From contig NZ_JASVDS010000002.1 in the NCBI RefSeq assembly GCF_030285365.1, forward strand, positions 992,001 through 1,056,000: a stretch of DNA of 64,000 nucleotides, in the 5' to 3' direction. This DNA is from Roseateles subflavus. GTDB taxonomy: Bacteria > Pseudomonadota > Gammaproteobacteria > Burkholderiales > Burkholderiaceae_C. This document shows positions 25,702 to 33,978 of this stretch, in pieces. The notes under the pieces were generated by a model, which was not told the origin of the DNA, searched no databases, and saw only the letters and a list, made by a program, of their open reading frames with translations. How positions within the stretch are numbered: the stretch's first letter is position 1; each line of letters starts with the position of its first letter. Made by a program: the position numbers and the translations under genes.

Positions 25702-27897
25702 ATGAGCTACCAGGTTCTCGCCCGCAAGTACCGCCCCCACCGTTTCGAGGAACTGGTGGGCCAAGAGCACGTCGTGCAGGCGCTGGCCAACGCGCTGACG
25801 CAGCAGCGGCTGCACCACGCCTACCTGTTCACGGGGACGCGCGGCGTGGGCAAGACCACCGTCTCGCGCATCCTGGCCAAGAGCCTGAACTGCACCGGCG
25901 CGGACGGGCAGGGCGGCATCACGGCCCAGCCCTGCGGTGTCTGCCCGGCCTGCCGGGACATCGACGCCGGCCGCTTCGTGGACTATGTGGAGCTCGATGC
26001 CGCTTCCAACCGCGGGGTCGAGGAGATCTCGCAGCTGCTGGACCAGGCGGTCTACAAGCCGGTGGTGGGGCGCTTCAAGGTCTACATGATCGACGAAGTG
26101 CACATGCTCTCGAACACCGCCTTCAACGCGATGCTGAAGACGCTGGAGGAACCGCCCGAGTACCTCAAGTTCGTGCTCGCCACGACCGATCCGCAGAAGG
26201 TGCCGGTGACGGTGCTGTCCCGCTGCCTGCAGTTCAATCTGCGCCCGATGGCGCCACAGAATGTGCAGATGCACCTGGGCCGCGTGCTGGAGGCCGAGCA
26301 GGTGCCGGTGGACACCGGCTCGCTGCGCCTGCTGGCGCGTGCGGCGCGCGGTTCCATGCGCGATGCGCTCTCGCTGACGGATCAGGCGATCGCCTTCGGC
26401 TCGGGCTCGCTGAGCGAGGACGGCGTGCGCCAGATGCTGGGCACCGTCGATCGCAGCCATGTCATCGCCATCCTCGACGCCCTGATCGCGGCGGACGGCC
26501 CGGCCGTGGTGGCCGCGGCGGACCGTCTGCGGGACCTCGGGCTGTCGGCCGGCGGCACGCTGGAGGACCTGGCCACCGCGCTGCAGCAGATGGCCATCGC
26601 CCAGGCGGCGCCCGGTGCGCTCGACCCGCAGGATCCGGACTGCGCCGAGGCCCAGCGCCTGGCCGCGGCCCTGCCGGCGGATGAGATCCAGCTGATGTAC
26701 AGCATGGCGCTGCATGGCCGCCAGGAACTGCCGCTGGCGCCGGACGAATACGCCGGCCTGGTGATGGTGCTGCTGCGCATGCTCGCCTTTCGCCCCCGGG
26801 GCGGGGCGGCGCTGAATGCCGGTGGTGCCGCGTCGGCCGGCATCGGCGCTGCGCCCGCCGCGACGCCCGCTGCCGCTCCCTTGCTGCGCCCCGCCACCGC
26901 CGCGGCGATGGCTGTGCCGGCACGCATGCCGGCTGCCGCCCCTGCCGCTCCCATCCCGGCACCCGCGGCCACCAGCGTTGCGCCTCCTGTGGCTGCGCCG
27001 GCTCAGCCGTCTGCGGTGCTGACGCCGCCGGCGGCGGCGCCAACGGTGTCGGACGGGCCCGCGCAAGACCTGACCCCCACGCCGCCCGCCGATACTTCGC
27101 ACGTGGCGCTGGCGCCTGCGGATGAGCCGCCCGAAGGGCTCGATGACGAGCCGGCGGCCGCTGAGGAGGCGCCGGTGCCTCCCGTGGACATGGCCCCGCC
27201 CGCCGTGGAGGAGGCGCCCGCGCCTGCGCCCGCCCAGCCCCCGGCCCAGCCGGCGCCCTCGCTGCTGGCCCGCACGCGGCCGGATGATGCTGTCTCTCCC
27301 AGTGCCCGCCTGCGCCCCCGCCCGGTCGTGCATGCGGACGCGCCCGAGGAATCGGGCGACGAACCTCCGCCCTGGCTGGACGCGCCGCCGGCCGATGAAG
27401 ACGGTGCCGTCATGTCCGCCGATGCGGGCCTGGACCTGCCGGACCCCTCGCCCCGCGGCGAGGGCGGCTACGCGTCGACCGCCGGCACCGCCATCGCCTT
27501 GCAGGGCACGGCCCTGGGCGAGCGCTGGGCGGCCGTCATGAAGCAGCTGGGTCTGACCGCCCTGCCGCGCGAGCTGGGCATGCAGGCCGAGTGCCTCGCC
27601 ATCGACGAGAGCGTGCAGCCGCAGCAGTGGCGCTTCCGCGTCGAGCGGGATTCCCTGCGCCAGCCCGCGCTGAAGGACAAGCTGCAGGCCGCGCTGGCCG
27701 CGCATCTGCAGGCCGACGTTCGCATCGAGCTCGAGGCGGGCGTCGCCACCGATTCGCCCGCCCTGCGCGAGGCCACCGAGGCGCAGGCCCGGCAGCGCCG
27801 CGCCGAGCAGATCATTCTTGAAGACCCGCTCGTCAAGGAGCTGCTGGCGCAGTTCAAGACGGCACGCATCGTGCCCGGGTCCATCAAGCCTCACTGA
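25702..27897 (+). CDS. dnaX: DNA polymerase III subunits gamma/tau
   Basis: The 731-aa clamp-loader ATPase has LARKYRPHRFEELVGQEHVV at the N-terminus, Walker A GTRGVGKTT (about 45-53), the Cys-rich zinc module (NCTG ... CGVCPAC), Walker B IDEVHML, the SRC motif (LSRCLQF) and the lid/collar domains. Residues about 380-600 are an Ala/Pro-rich linker and the C-terminus is the tau-type polymerase-binding region (LGERWAAVMKQLGL). No A-rich slippery site like that of E. coli is visible, so a shorter gamma form by frameshift is not predicted. It starts the dnaX-ybaB-recR series. Confidence 0.96.
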   Translation: MSYQVLARKYRPHRFEELVGQEHVVQALANALTQQRLHHAYLFTGTRGVGKTTVSRILAKSLNCTGADGQGGITAQPCGVCPACRDIDAGRFVDYVELDAASNRGVEEISQLLDQAVYKPVVGRFKVYMIDEVHMLSNTAFNAMLKTLEEPPEYLKFVLATTDPQKVPVTVLSRCLQFNLRPMAPQNVQMHLGRVLEAEQVPVDTGSLRLLARAARGSMRDALSLTDQAIAFGSGSLSEDGVRQMLGTVDRSHVIAILDALIAADGPAVVAAADRLRDLGLSAGGTLEDLATALQQMAIAQAAPGALDPQDPDCAEAQRLAAALPADEIQLMYSMALHGRQELPLAPDEYAGLVMVLLRMLAFRPRGGAALNAGGAASAGIGAAPAATPAAAPLLRPATAAAMAVPARMPAAAPAAPIPAPAATSVAPPVAAPAQPSAVLTPPAAAPTVSDGPAQDLTPTPPADTSHVALAPADEPPEGLDDEPAAAEEAPVPPVDMAPPAVEEAPAPAPAQPPAQPAPSLLARTRPDDAVSPSARLRPRPVVHADAPEESGDEPPPWLDAPPADEDGAVMSADAGLDLPDPSPRGEGGYASTAGTAIALQGTALGERWAAVMKQLGLTALPRELGMQAECLAIDESVQPQQWRFRVERDSLRQPALKDKLQAALAAHLQADVRIELEAGVATDSPALREATEAQARQRRAEQIILEDPLVKELLAQFKTARIVPGSIKPH

Positions 27898-27972
27898 AAG
27901 CCGGTGCCCGCGCCCGCGCGGCCCGAACGCTTTCAGCCTTAGACACTGACAACGAAACCAGGAGTGTGAATC

Positions 27973-28299
27973 ATGATGAAGGGTCAACTTGCCGGCCTGA
28001 TGAAGCAGGCCCAGGCCATGCAGGACAACCTCAAGAAGGCCCAGGACGAACTGGCGCTGGTCGAGGTCGAGGGCCAGTCCGGCGCCGGTCTGGTCAAGGT
28101 CCTGATGACCTGCAAGCACGACGTCAAGCGCGTCACCATCGACCCCAGCCTGCTGGCCGATGACAAGGACATGCTCGAGGACCTCGTGGCCGCCGCCTTC
28201 AATGACGCCGTGCGCCGTGCCGAACAGGTCAGCACCGAGAAGATGGGCAAGCTGACGGCCGGCATGCCGCTGCCGCCGGGCATGAAATTTCCGTTCTGA
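27973..28299 (+). CDS. ybaB: Nucleoid-associated protein YbaB/EbfC
   Basis: The 108-aa protein matches the YbaB family: [20 protein letters not shown] helix, [20 protein letters not shown] strand region, and a C-terminal helix ending [15 protein letters not shown]. YbaB dimers bind DNA and sit beside dnaX and recR in most proteobacteria. The start ATG 27973 is followed by a second ATG (27976); an AGGAG ribosome site lies 8 nt upstream. The stop is followed after 7 bp by a repeat module and a 516-bp tandem array that separates it from recR. Confidence 0.95.
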   Translation: MMKGQLAGLMKQAQAMQDNLKKAQDELALVEVEGQSGAGLVKVLMTCKHDVKRVTIDPSLLADDKDMLEDLVAAAFNDAVRRAEQVSTEKMGKLTAGMPLPPGMKFPF

Positions 28300-28306
28300 T
28301 GGACCA

Positions 28307-28341
28307 CCCCCTACGGGCTTCGCCCGCCCCCTCAAAGGGGC
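28307..28341. repeat. Dispersed hairpin module, copy 1
   Basis: CCCCCTAC, then the hairpin CGGGC-TTC-GCCCG, then GCCCCC and TCAAAGGGGC. The same module, with the stem changed to CCGGC-TTC-GCCGG, lies at 42865-42900. Both copies start 7-8 bp after a stop codon and both head a tandem repeat array. Confidence 0.75.
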
Positions 28342-28354
28342 ACATCCGTAGGAC

Positions 28355-28870
28355 CGGCACAGCCGGATCCTCGGATGTCTCTCGATCAGGCACGGGGCGC
28401 CCTGCGGGCTGCTTTGTCCGTGGCGCAGGCGCCGTTTTGGGACTCGTGGAGCCGGATCCTCGGTGTCACTCGGTCGAGCACCGGGGGCTTGCGGGCTGCT
28501 GTGTCCCTGGAGCGGGCGCCGTTCTGAGACCGGCACAGCCGGATCCTCGGATGTCGCTCGACAAGGCAAAGAGCGCCCTGCGGGCTGCTGGATCCCTGGA
28601 GCGGGCGCCGTTCTGAGACCGGCACAGCCGGATCCTCGGATGTCGCTCGACAAGGCATGGAGCGCCCTGCAGGCGGCCGGGTCCCTGGAGCAGGCGCCAC
28701 TCTGGGATCGGCAGAGCCGGATCCTCGGCCGTCGCTCAACAAGACACGAGGCGCGCCGTGGGCTGCCGGGTCCCTGGCGATGGCACCGCTTCATGGCCGA
28801 CAGCGCCGGATCTCTGGATATCGCTCGGTCGGGGCTTGGTGCGAAGATGGGACGCTGTTGATTGAGTTGG
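28355..28870. repeat. 89-bp tandem repeat array (about 5.7 copies) between ybaB and recR
   Basis: Units start at 28355, 28444, 28531, 28620, 28709 and 28798, spaced 89, 87, 89, 89 and 89 bp. Each begins with a variant of CGGCACAGCCGGATCCTCGG and contains a GCGCCCTGCGGGCTGC-like segment and a CCCTGGAGCGGGCGCCGTT-like segment. The third and fourth units are almost identical; outer units, especially the last, have decayed. The unit length is not a multiple of three and no open frame with a start signal runs through it, so it is non-coding. It fills most of the 626-bp gap between ybaB and recR. Confidence 0.9.
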
Positions 28871-28925
28871 AGCCGCGGCCCCATCTTGGGATGCCCATGC
28901 GGCCAGTACCACGGAAGTCACGTCA

Positions 28926-29507
28926 TTGAACGCACTTGAGCAATTGATCGACGCGCTGCGCTGCCTGCCGGGTGTGGGGCAGAAGTCGGCGCAGCGGATG
29001 GCCTATCACCTGTTGCAGCACGATCGGGCCGGCGCGGTGCGTCTGTCGGAGGCGCTGCGGGCGGCGGGCGAGCGGGTGGGGCACTGCGAGCGCTGCTACA
29101 CCTTCAGCGAGGCCGGGCTGTGCGAGATCTGCCGGGACGACGGTCGTGATGCGCGCCTGCTGGCCGTGGTGGAGACACCCGCGGATCAGGCAGCGCTCGA
29201 GCGCACCGGCTCCTACCGCGGCTACTACTTCGTGCTGCAGGGGCGGGTGAGCCCGCTCGATGGCATCGGCGGGCGTGAGATCGGCGTGCGCCAGTTGCTG
29301 GAGCGGGTGCAGGACGGCCCGCTCGAGGAAGTGATCCTGGCCACCAGCTTCACGGCGGAAGGCGAGGCCACGGCCCACGTGCTGGCCCAGGCCCTGCGTT
29401 CCCGCGGCGTCAAGTCCACGCGGCTGGCACGCGGCGTGCCGGTGGGCAGCGAGCTGGAATACGTGGATCTCGGTACCATCGCCCACGCGCTGGTGGATCG
29501 CCGCTGA
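28926..29507 (+). CDS. recR: Recombination protein RecR
   Basis: RecR works with RecO/RecF in loading RecA at single-strand gaps. The 193-aa protein has the N-terminal helix-hairpin-helix ([20 protein letters not shown]), the C4 zinc finger ([16 protein letters not shown]), the Toprim domain ([30 protein letters not shown]) and the C-terminal Walker-B-like end ([17 protein letters not shown]). The start is TTG at 28926 with GGAAG about 10 nt upstream; this gives the usual N-terminus. It follows ybaB at a distance of 626 bp because of the inserted repeat array. Confidence 0.95.
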   Translation: MNALEQLIDALRCLPGVGQKSAQRMAYHLLQHDRAGAVRLSEALRAAGERVGHCERCYTFSEAGLCEICRDDGRDARLLAVVETPADQAALERTGSYRGYYFVLQGRVSPLDGIGGREIGVRQLLERVQDGPLEEVILATSFTAEGEATAHVLAQALRSRGVKSTRLARGVPVGSELEYVDLGTIAHALVDRR

Positions 29508-29587
29508 CGACGTGCCGGCGCCACCCACGCCGGTGCCAGCGCCGTCTGCACAGCCCCACTTCCCCGCGCTTTCCAGAAAGGCAAGAC

Positions 29588-29980
29588 ATGACCCTCGCCA
29601 ACACCTGCCTCATCGTGGCGGCCCTGCTGCCCATCGTCTGTGCGGGACTCGCCAAGTCCAAGGGCTTCGGCAAACGCCGCCGTGACGGCGGCTACGACAA
29701 CCACAACCCTCGCGGCTGGCTGTCCACGCTGCAGGGCTGGCAGGCGCGGGCCAATGCCGCGCAGGCCAACAGCTTCGAGGCCTTGCCGCTGTTCATCGCC
29801 GGTGTGCTGGCGGCCCAGCAGATGCAGGCGCCGCAGGACCGCATCGATCTGCTGGCGGCTTCGTTCATCGGCATCCGCCTCGTCTACATCGCGGTCTACC
29901 TGGCTGACCTGGCCACGCTGCGCTCGATCGTGTGGGCGGCCGGGCTGGCCTGCTCGATCGGGCTCTTCTTCCTGCGCTGA
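29588..29980 (+). CDS. MAPEG family membrane protein
   Basis: The 130-aa protein has four hydrophobic segments (TCLIVAALLPIVCAGLAKS, FEALPLFIAGVLAAQQM, LLAASFIGIRLVYIAVYLA, IVWAAGLACSIGLFFLR). The ARANAAQANSFEALPLF segment is the MAPEG (membrane-associated eicosanoid and glutathione metabolism) signature. Bacterial members are mostly of unknown substrate. The ATG at 29588 follows GAAAGGCAAG. It lies 80 bp after recR on the same strand. Confidence 0.85.
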   Translation: MTLANTCLIVAALLPIVCAGLAKSKGFGKRRRDGGYDNHNPRGWLSTLQGWQARANAAQANSFEALPLFIAGVLAAQQMQAPQDRIDLLAASFIGIRLVYIAVYLADLATLRSIVWAAGLACSIGLFFLR

Positions 29981-30039
29981 GGCCCTTCAGGCGCCGCGAC
30001 CGGATCGAGGTGCGCCGGCGCGGTGCGTCCTTCCGCGGA

Positions 30040-31662
30040 TCAGCGCTGCGCCAGCGTCGGGTTGTTGCGGGCGCCGAGGGCCACGCGCGTGCCGCCGGCC
30101 TTGGCGCTGACCTTGGTCGTGCGCGAGGCCGTGCTGCCCTTGCCGGACTTCTTGCCGGCGTTCGCGCCATTGGCGGCCACGCGCACCGGCGCGGCGTTCG
30201 GGCTGTAGACGACCAGCGTCTGGCCCGCCTTGAGCTGGGACTTGCTGCCGAGCTTGTTCCACTGCGCGAACTGGTCCACGCTCACGCGGTAGCGCGTGGC
30301 GAGGCTGGCCACGGTGTCCCCGCGGGCGGCCTTGAACTGCATGCGGCGCAGGGGCGGGGTGTCCGGCGTCAAGGCCATGCTCGCGTTCTCGGCGAGATGC
30401 TCGGAGACGTCCTGGTCCCGATGCGCCGTGCGCGGCACCAGCAGCGTCGAGCCCTGCTTCACGAGCATGCGCGGCGGGATGGTGTTGACCTCGCGCAGCT
30501 GGCCCTCATTCATGCCGACCTGCCTGGCGGCATCGGCCGGGCTCATGGTCTTGGGCACGACCCAGGCCGTCCAGGTGGCCAGCGGGCCTTCATGAGCCGC
30601 CAGGCTGGCCACGAAGGCGCCGGCGTTGTCGTAGGGCAGCAGGATCTGCGGCGTGCTGGCCGCCAGGATCACCGGCTTGTTCATCTGCGGGTTGAAGGCC
30701 TTGAAGGCGTCGACGTCCATGCCGGCCAGGCGCGCAGCCACCTCGACGTCCATGTCGCGGTCGATGCGGACCGTCAGGAAGTAGGGGTGGTTCGCGACGT
30801 CGGGCAGGGCGAGGCCGAAGGCCTCGGGGCGCAGCACGATGTTCTTCACGGCCTGCAGCTTGGGCAGGTAGTAGCGGGTCTCGTCGGGGATGCGCAGGCT
30901 GTCGTAGTCGATGGGCAGGCCGGCGGCGAGGTTGCGCTTGACGGCCTTCTGCACATTGCCCGGGCCCCAGTTGTAGGCAGCCAGGGCGAGCTGCCAGTCG
31001 CCGTCGAACATCTTGTTGAGGCGGCCGAGGTAGTCCAGGGCGGCGCGCGTGGAAGCCAGCACGTCACGACGGTCGTCGCGGAAGATGTTCTGCTTGAGGG
31101 CGAAGTCCCGGCCCGTGGCGGGCATGAACTGCCACATGCCCACGGCCTTGGCGGTGGACTGGGCATCGGTGCGGAAGGCGCTCTCGACAAAGGGCAGCAG
31201 CGCCAGCTCGGTGGGCATGCCGCGCTTCTCGACCTCTTCGACCACGTGGTAGAGGTAGCGGCTGCCACGCTCGGTCATGCGCTGAACGTAGTCCGGCCGC
31301 GCGGCGTACCAGGCCTCGGCCTTGCGCACGCCTTCGTTGCTCAGCTCGGGCATCGCGAAGCCCTTGCGCACGCGGGCCCAGAGGTCGGCGCGGGCATTGG
31401 CATCCGCCAGGTCGATCTTCTCGCCCGGGTTCAGGGTGTCCTCGAGCAGGCCGTAGTCCAGGGCCGCGGGCGCATGCTGCACCAGCGGGGGCATCTCCAG
31501 CGCGGCGCCGCCCTGTGCGCTGCCGGCCGCCGGGGGCTGGCCGTCGAGCGCGCCGTCCGTCGTCCGGGGGGCATGGGCGCAGGCGCCGAGCAGCAGCAGG
31601 GTGCAGACGCCGATCAGGCCGCGCGAGGGCAGGGAGCGGGGCAGGGCGGGCAGTTTCTTCAT
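30040..31662 (-). CDS. mltD: Membrane-bound lytic murein transglycosylase D
   Basis: The 540-aa lipoprotein has a signal peptide with lipobox LLGAC (Cys28). The SLT domain (about 150-280) shows the catalytic Glu in LALLPFVESAF and the KAVGMWQFMPATGR and AYNWGPGNV motifs. The C-terminal part holds LysM-type peptidoglycan-binding repeats (TVASLATRYRVSVDQFAQWN, QLKAGQTLVVYSP; an earlier one around AADAARQVGMNEGQLREVN). The enzyme cleaves the glycan strand from the outer-membrane side of the periplasm. Its ATG overlaps the gloB stop codon (ATGA), so it is translationally coupled to gloB. Confidence 0.95.
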   Translation of the reverse strand: MKKLPALPRSLPSRGLIGVCTLLLLGACAHAPRTTDGALDGQPPAAGSAQGGAALEMPPLVQHAPAALDYGLLEDTLNPGEKIDLADANARADLWARVRKGFAMPELSNEGVRKAEAWYAARPDYVQRMTERGSRYLYHVVEEVEKRGMPTELALLPFVESAFRTDAQSTAKAVGMWQFMPATGRDFALKQNIFRDDRRDVLASTRAALDYLGRLNKMFDGDWQLALAAYNWGPGNVQKAVKRNLAAGLPIDYDSLRIPDETRYYLPKLQAVKNIVLRPEAFGLALPDVANHPYFLTVRIDRDMDVEVAARLAGMDVDAFKAFNPQMNKPVILAASTPQILLPYDNAGAFVASLAAHEGPLATWTAWVVPKTMSPADAARQVGMNEGQLREVNTIPPRMLVKQGSTLLVPRTAHRDQDVSEHLAENASMALTPDTPPLRRMQFKAARGDTVASLATRYRVSVDQFAQWNKLGSKSQLKAGQTLVVYSPNAAPVRVAANGANAGKKSGKGSTASRTTKVSAKAGGTRVALGARNNPTLAQR

Positions 31663-32453
31663 CTGAATTCGTTCTTCCACAGGCGCAGGGCACTGAAGAC
31701 GGCCAGCGGCTCGTCGAGGTCGCAGGGCTCGGGGGCAAGCCGGGCGCGGACCGCAGACTTCACGGCGGGCTCCCGGCAACGCAGGAATGGATTGATCGAC
31801 AGCTCGGTTGCCAACCGGGCCGGCAGGGTCGGGTCTTGCGCCTCGCGCCGGGCCTGGCACCAGGCCTCGTGGCGGACCACGGCCTCGTTGGCGGGCTCAA
31901 TGGTCCTCGCAAATCGCAGATTCGACAAGGTGTACTCGTGGGCGCAGCAGATCCGCGTCTGATCCGGCAGGGCTGCCAGGCGCTCGAGCGAGGCGTGGAG
32001 CTGGGCCAGGCTTCCATCGAAGACCCGCCCGCATCCGGCGGAAAAGAGCGTATCACCGCAGAACAGCAGCGGCGCCTCGCCGGGCTGTTTCAGCAGGTAA
32101 CTCACGTGGTCAGCCGTGTGGCCCGGCGTCTCGATCACCTCGACGGCCTGCCCGAGCAGCGGCAAGACCTGGCCCTCGTGCACGCGGGTGCAGGGCTGGG
32201 GGTTGAGCGGGTGGGGCGGCGCGAAGACCGGGCCCTCGAGCACGGCGCGCAGGGCGTCCACGCCGCCGATGTGATCGCCGTGATGGTGCGTCACTAGAAT
32301 GGCGGCGAGCCGCAGTCCCCGGGCCTGCAGCGCATCCAGCACCGGCGCGGCCTCGCCCGGATCCACCACCAGGGCTTGAACACCATCGTGCAGCATCCAG
32401 ATGTAGTTGTCCGTGAAGGCCGGCAGGGCGACCAGCTCGAGGGCTGCGGGCAT
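31659..32453 (-). CDS. gloB: Hydroxyacylglutathione hydrolase (glyoxalase II)
   Basis: The 264-aa metallo-beta-lactamase-fold enzyme hydrolyses S-lactoylglutathione to lactate and glutathione. The metal motif THHHGDH is at residues 55-61, with further ligands in ETPGHTADH and FCGDTLFSAGCGRVFDG. The ATG at 32453 gives the usual start MPAALELVALPAFTDNYIW; an upstream in-frame ATG is less likely. The order gloB-mltD with a 4-nt overlap is common in Burkholderiales. It is divergent from the methyltransferase gene, with 14 bp between start codons. Confidence 0.95.
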   Translation of the reverse strand: MPAALELVALPAFTDNYIWMLHDGVQALVVDPGEAAPVLDALQARGLRLAAILVTHHHGDHIGGVDALRAVLEGPVFAPPHPLNPQPCTRVHEGQVLPLLGQAVEVIETPGHTADHVSYLLKQPGEAPLLFCGDTLFSAGCGRVFDGSLAQLHASLERLAALPDQTRICCAHEYTLSNLRFARTIEPANEAVVRHEAWCQARREAQDPTLPARLATELSINPFLRCREPAVKSAVRARLAPEPCDLDEPLAVFSALRLWKNEFR

Positions 32454-32467
32454 GGGGGGGTGCGGGT

Positions 32468-33361
32468 GTGAGCAGTCGGGAAGCGCAGATTGTAGAGTTG
32501 GCCCGCTGGCTGCAGACACCGCCGGGACGCTACCTCCTGGACTGGGAGCAGCGGCAGGTGGACGAGGCCGTCGTCGACCTCTTCGGCTTCAACGCGCTCC
32601 AGCTGGGCCTGCCCGAGCTGCAGGGGCTGCGGGCGAACCGCATGCGCCATCGCTGGCTCGCCCTGGACAGCGTCGAGCAGTTCGTCCTGCCGGCGCCGGC
32701 CCCCGACGACGAATCGCCGCCCGGGCATGACCCGGCACCGCAGGGCCGCTTCAGCCAGTTCGACAGCAGCAGCCTGCTCGTGGAGGCCGGCCCCACGCTG
32801 CGCTGCGCCTTTGATGCCTTGCCTTTCGAGTCCAACAGCCTGGACCTCATCGTGCTGCCCCACGCCCTGGAACTGGCGGACGATCCGCACCAGACGCTGC
32901 GCGAGGTCGAGCGCGTGCTGCGGCCGGAGGGGCGGCTGGTGATCCTCGGCCTCAATCCCGCCAGCCTCTGGGGTCTGAGGCAGAATCTGGGCCGTCTGCG
33001 GCGCCATGTCTGGCCCGGCAGTCCGGACGGCCTGTTCCTGCCGCGTGCCGGCGAGTTCATCGGCTACTGGCGTCTGCGGGACTGGCTGCGCCTGCTCAAC
33101 TTCGAAGTCGAGCGCGCCCAGTTCGGCTGCTACCGTCCCCCCCTGCGCACCGAGCCCTGGCTCAAGCGCTGGCAGTGGATGGAGGAGGCCGGCATGCGCT
33201 GGTGGACGGTGTTCGGCGCCGTCTACTTCATGGTGGCCGTCAAGCGCGTGCACGGCATGCGCCTGGTGGGCCTGGCCCGCCACAAGAAACTCGCCGCCAA
33301 GGCCGCGCCGGCCGTGGCCATGCATCCCCATCCCCGCGATATCCAATCCCCTGATCCATGA
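32468..33361 (+). CDS. Class I SAM-dependent methyltransferase
   Basis: The 297-aa protein has a methyltransferase type 11 core: [32 protein letters not shown] (motif IV region, broken here by position 135-165) and [20 protein letters not shown]. The N-terminal half ([20 protein letters not shown]) is typical of the family next to gloB and rnhA in betaproteobacteria. The substrate is unknown. The start is GTG at 32468, 14 bp from the divergent gloB start. Its stop overlaps the rnhA start (ATGA at 33358), so the two are translationally coupled. Confidence 0.88.
   Translation: MSSREAQIVELARWLQTPPGRYLLDWEQRQVDEAVVDLFGFNALQLGLPELQGLRANRMRHRWLALDSVEQFVLPAPAPDDESPPGHDPAPQGRFSQFDSSSLLVEAGPTLRCAFDALPFESNSLDLIVLPHALELADDPHQTLREVERVLRPEGRLVILGLNPASLWGLRQNLGRLRRHVWPGSPDGLFLPRAGEFIGYWRLRDWLRLLNFEVERAQFGCYRPPLRTEPWLKRWQWMEEAGMRWWTVFGAVYFMVAVKRVHGMRLVGLARHKKLAAKAAPAVAMHPHPRDIQSPDP
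32489..32494 (-). promoter_or_regulatory. -10 box of gloB inside the methyltransferase gene
   Basis: TACAAT on the minus strand, predicted start near 32482 and a 29-nt leader to gloB. It lies within the first codons of the divergent methyltransferase gene. Confidence 0.45.
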
Positions 33362-33837
33362 GCGACACCGACAAGAAGCCTGCCCCTGCCATCGCCAAGC
33401 CCGAGGTGCTGATCTACACCGATGGCGCCTGCAAGGGCAATCCCGGCCCGGGCGGCTGGGGCGCCTGGCTGCGCTCCGGCGGGCACGAGAAGGAGCTGTT
33501 CGGCGGCGAGCTGGGCACGACCAACAACCGCATGGAGCTCACCGCCGTGATCGAGGCGCTGGCCTCGCTCAAGCGCAGTTGCAAGATCGTGCTCTACACC
33601 GACAGCGAGTACGTTCGCAAGGGCATGACGGAGTGGATCCAGGGCTGGCAGCGCCGCGGCTGGAAGACGGCCGACGGCAAGCCGGTCAAGAACGTGGAGC
33701 TGTGGCAGCGCCTCGACGCCCTGCGCAAGCTGCACGAGGTGGACTGGCGCTGGGTGAAGGGCCATGCCGGCGACCCGGGCAACGAGCGCGCGGATGCGCT
33801 CGCCAACAAGGGCGTCGCGGAGGCCGGACGCCGCTGA
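33358..33837 (+). CDS. rnhA: Ribonuclease HI
   Basis: RNase HI degrades RNA in RNA-DNA hybrids. The 159-aa protein keeps the complete active site: D22 ([12 protein letters not shown]), E60 ([11 protein letters not shown]), D82 ([11 protein letters not shown]) and D146 ([10 protein letters not shown]), plus His136 ([10 protein letters not shown]). It starts with an ATG that overlaps the upstream methyltransferase stop. dnaQ, its frequent neighbour in proteobacteria, is not present; an RND efflux pair follows. Confidence 0.97.
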   Translation: MSDTDKKPAPAIAKPEVLIYTDGACKGNPGPGGWGAWLRSGGHEKELFGGELGTTNNRMELTAVIEALASLKRSCKIVLYTDSEYVRKGMTEWIQGWQRRGWKTADGKPVKNVELWQRLDALRKLHEVDWRWVKGHAGDPGNERADALANKGVAEAGRR

Positions 33838-33947
33838 GGCGCGTCCGCCGCGGGTCCGGCAGCACGGCCGACCGCCGTTCATGCCGCCCCCTGCGTGCCC
33901 TGGCGCATTTCAAGGGACATGTCAGCACTGCGTGGGCCAGCCGCCGC

Positions 33948-33953
33948 TACATT
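33948..33953 (+). promoter_or_regulatory. Candidate -10 box of the RND operon
   Basis: TACATT, 25 nt before the adaptor ATG, giving a leader of about 19 nt that carries the AGGA ribosome site. Confidence 0.4.
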
Positions 33954-33978
33954 GCGCGTTCTCTCCAGGATGTCGCGC

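Noticed and set aside
26800-27500. Programmed frameshift in dnaX
   Set aside because: No A-rich slippery heptamer or similar site was seen in the Ala/Pro-rich linker region.
28299-28925. Small open frames in the 89-bp repeat array
   Set aside because: The unit is not a multiple of three, the frames shift at each unit and none has a start signal.
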